A stretch of 64,000 bases of DNA, taken from positions 124,001 through 188,000 of the forward strand of contig NZ_JAEUXJ010000001.1 in NCBI RefSeq assembly GCF_016775475.1, read 5' to 3'. Below the pieces are notes generated by a model. The model searched no databases, was not told the DNA's origin, and saw only the letters and a program-made list of their open reading frames with translations. Source of the DNA: Belnapia mucosa. GTDB lineage: Bacteria; Pseudomonadota; Alphaproteobacteria; Acetobacterales; Acetobacteraceae. The stretch's first letter is position 1; each line of letters opens with the position of its first letter. Below, one piece after another: positions 62,647-64,000 of this stretch. A program made the position numbers and the translations under genes.

Positions 62647-63218
62647 TGAGTATCGCGGCGGAGCGGACGGTCCCGGTCGCCGTCGACGTGACCTTCCTGC
62701 GGATGGACCGGCGCCCCGCCGATCCGGCCCCCGCCCTGCCGCCCGATGCACGGGTGGTGGAGCTGGGGCACTGCACGACCGGCTTCTACCGCTACCTCTA
62801 TGACACGGTCGGGCACGACTATGTCTGGTGGCTGCGGCGGACGCTGAGCGACCGGGAGCTCGGCCAGATCCTGGCCGATCCCGCCGTCTCCATCCATGTC
62901 CTCTACCGCGATGGCGAGCCGGCCGGCTTCTACGAGCTGGACCGACGGAACCGGCCGCTGGTCAACCTCTCCTATTTCGGGCTGATGCCGCATGCGGTGG
63001 GCACCGGTCTCGGCCGCGCCTTCCTCCGCCAGGCGGTGGAGGATGGCTGGGCGCAGGGGACGCGGGCGCTGACCGTGAACACCTGCACCGCCGACCATCC
63101 GCGGGCCCTGCCCAATTACCTGGCCACCGGCTTCGGCCGGCTGCGGACCGTGCGGGAGGTCTGGCAGGTGCCGTTGCATCTCGGGCTGCCCATCCCGTCG
63201 CGGCTGCGATTGACCTGA
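62646..63218 (+). CDS. GNAT family N-acetyltransferase
   Basis: 190 aa with the acetyl-CoA-binding stretch [28 protein letters not shown] near residue 110 and a C-terminal [21 protein letters not shown]. Substrate unknown. Its ATG overlaps the rpoD stop (TGATG), so it is translationally coupled to the housekeeping sigma factor, an unusual place for such a gene. Confidence 0.87.
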   Translation: MSIAAERTVPVAVDVTFLRMDRRPADPAPALPPDARVVELGHCTTGFYRYLYDTVGHDYVWWLRRTLSDRELGQILADPAVSIHVLYRDGEPAGFYELDRRNRPLVNLSYFGLMPHAVGTGLGRAFLRQAVEDGWAQGTRALTVNTCTADHPRALPNYLATGFGRLRTVREVWQVPLHLGLPIPSRLRLT

Positions 63219-63251
63219 GCGGGTTGCGCCGGGCGCCCGGAGCGCCCATAT

Positions 63252-63274
63252 AGGTGGGGTCAACCCGTCTGGTT
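63252..63274 (+). promoter_or_regulatory. Region before the cold-shock gene
   Basis: The 172 bp before csp hold no gene. CATATAGG near 63247-63254 is a weak -10-like candidate with TTGCGC 17 bases upstream (63225-63230), and a GGGTTG/CAACCC pair could fold a leader hairpin. Both are weak. A leader of over 100 bases would fit cold-shock genes. Confidence 0.3.
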
Positions 63275-63390
63275 CGGCCTGTTTCGTTTGCGCTCCGGCG
63301 CCCCGAGCCTGGTTTCCGTCCCTCGAAGGCAGATTGGCCCGTCCTGCGATGGCGCGGGGCGGAACACCGAGCATGATAGGGACTTCCCAC

Positions 63391-63597
63391 ATGTCTACCG
63401 GCACCGTGAAGTGGTTCAACGCGACCAAGGGCTATGGCTTCATCCAGCCCGAGGACGGCACCGCTGACGTTTTCGTCCACATCTCCGATGTCCAGCGCTC
63501 CGGCCTCCAGGGCCTCCAGGACGGCCAGCGCCTCAGCTTCGATGTGCAGCGCGGCCAGCAGGGCAAGCTTTCGGCCTGCAACCTGAAGCTGGACTGA
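63391..63597 (+). CDS. Cold-shock protein (CspA family)
   Basis: 68 aa single cold-shock domain: [15 protein letters not shown] (RNP1), DVFVHIS (RNP2), then [24 protein letters not shown]. It binds single-stranded nucleic acid and melts RNA structure. A strong terminator follows 14 bp after the stop. The start at 63391 gives the normal length. Confidence 0.95.
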   Translation: MSTGTVKWFNATKGYGFIQPEDGTADVFVHISDVQRSGLQGLQDGQRLSFDVQRGQQGKLSACNLKLD

Positions 63598-63611
63598 GCG
63601 ATTGAATGATG

Positions 63612-63642
63612 GAGGCGGGCTTCGGTCCGCCTCTTTCGTTTT
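63612..63642 (+). terminator. Rho-independent terminator of the cold-shock gene
   Basis: GAGGCGG stem (63612-63618) pairs with CCGCCTC (63627-63633), with an inner loop containing TTCGG, followed by TTTCGTTTT. Confidence 0.8.
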
Positions 63643-63661
63643 ACATCGATAGGAGGCCAGG

Positions 63662-63862
63662 ATGGTGGCGGCGCATCTCTATATTACCGGCCAGCAGGTC
63701 GAGATCATCGCCGGCCGCTATGATGGGCATATCCCGCCCGGCGCCTATACGGTGGTGCGGCAGCTCCCCGGACCGGCGAATGACCGCGAATACCGGGTGA
63801 AGCACCAGCAGGACGGGCATGAGCGCGTGGTGCTGGAAAGTCGGCTCCGGACCTACTCCTGA
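63662..63862 (+). CDS. Small hypothetical protein
   Basis: 66 aa: YITGQQVEIIAGRYDGHIPPG then VVRQLPGPANDREYRVKHQ, a small mixed beta-type protein. AGGAGGCCAGG directly precedes the ATG. No family named with confidence. It sits alone between two terminators, so it may have its own promoter within 63643-63655 or be read through from csp. Confidence 0.65.
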   Translation: MVAAHLYITGQQVEIIAGRYDGHIPPGAYTVVRQLPGPANDREYRVKHQQDGHERVVLESRLRTYS

Positions 63863-63887
63863 GCCTGCAGACCTATTCCTGACGCGA

Positions 63888-63919
63888 ACGGGGCCGGCGG
63901 AGTGATCCGCCGGCCCCGT
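63888..63919. terminator. Perfect 14-bp hairpin, probably bidirectional
   Basis: Arms 63888-63901 and 63906-63919 with a GTGA loop, followed on the plus strand by CCCGTTTG. It separates the small hypothetical gene from the convergent minus-strand gene at the edge. Confidence 0.6.
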
Positions 63920-63942
63920 CCCGTTTGGGCTGCCGCCCTGGC

Positions 63943-64000
63943 TCAGCTATGCGCCAGGATCGCCAGCAGCAGCAGCGCCACGATATTGGTGATCTTGATC
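63943..64000 (-). CDS. C-terminal end of a minus-strand gene, cut by the window edge
   Basis: The last 18 residues and stop of a minus-strand frame: IKITNIVALLLLAILAHS, a hydrophobic C-terminus. It may be a short membrane protein. The rest lies beyond the window, so the identity is unknown. Confidence 0.4.
   Translation of the reverse strand, partial: IKITNIVALLLLAILAHS

Noticed and set aside
1..64000. rRNA, tRNA, CRISPR arrays, IS elements, prophage
   Set aside because: None recognised; no cloverleaf-like genes, no regularly spaced repeats and no transposase or phage-type proteins seen by eye, though a tRNA scan was not run.

Overview
The window is a stretch of very GC-rich chromosome with dense, often overlapping genes (ATGA, GTGA and TGATG junctions throughout). 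Gene content and order point to an alphaproteobacterium of the Acetobacteraceae/Roseomonas type. Pointers are an lptF-lptG-lptD run, purM-purN next to a DUF2066 / CDP-alcohol phosphatidyltransferase / AI-2E / hda / ppk / ppx run, carA opposite a GatB/YqeY gene followed by dnaG and rpoD, and several Bug-type (tripartite tricarboxylate) binding proteins. This is inferred from gene content; there is no rRNA to check it against. I saw no rRNA, tRNA, CRISPR array, IS element or phage gene.

Layout. 0-8 kb: fused TRAP permease, HdeD-like membrane protein, split chromate transporter pair, small exported protein, TonB-dependent receptor with a DUF2946 partner, FAD-linked dehydrogenase. 8-13 kb: LPS export genes lptF, lptG, lptD. 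13-17 kb: Bug receptor, DUF1835 gene coupled to an isoaspartyl peptidase/asparaginase, a hairpin-packed convergent region, a Gly-rich exported protein and a DUF1203 gene. 17-20 kb: ABC-F ATPase, a small ORF, ndk and a second copy of the palindromic element. 20-29 kb: purM-purN with a short aa3 oxidase subunit IV gene behind it, and, divergently, DUF2066, pgsA-like, AI-2E, hda, ppk, ppx. 29-35 kb: catabolic/uptake genes (carbamoylase, ABC and Bug binding proteins, hydantoinase-like amidohydrolase, LysR). 35-38 kb: prpD, GNAT, prpC. 38-39.4 kb: long leader and a histone H1-like protein with 51-bp repeats. 39.4-45.2 kb: a same-strand group of SnoaL-like protein, exported WD40-caspase protein, glycine-zipper/SH3 lipoprotein and orphan DNA methyltransferase. 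45-48.5 kb: LysR, trxB, Lrp regulator, and a TPR gene with an unidentified, probably broken frame. 48.5-57 kb: a long minus-strand run carA, SDR, LysE, two tiny genes, carB, greA, threonine ammonia-lyase. 57-64 kb: gatB/yqeY-like gene, a diguanylate cyclase split by a one-base frame change, dnaG, rpoD, GNAT, cold-shock protein, a small ORF and the end of a minus-strand gene.

Most interesting points: (1) a YdaS/Cro-like HTH module lies in frame with carA with no stop between them, and two TGGGAA-N5-TTCCCA palindromes sit in the divergent promoter region; (2) purM has no ATG, GTG or TTG start that keeps its conserved N-terminus, but a CTG with a good Shine-Dalgarno does; (3) two copies of a two-hairpin intergenic element share an inner core but have different stems; (4) an exported WD40-caspase protein is encoded next to an SH3/glycine-zipper lipoprotein and an orphan methyltransferase; (5) the diguanylate cyclase is split between its membrane and GGDEF halves. 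No clearly new multi-gene system can be proven from sequence alone; the carA-HTH arrangement is the best candidate for an undescribed regulatory circuit.
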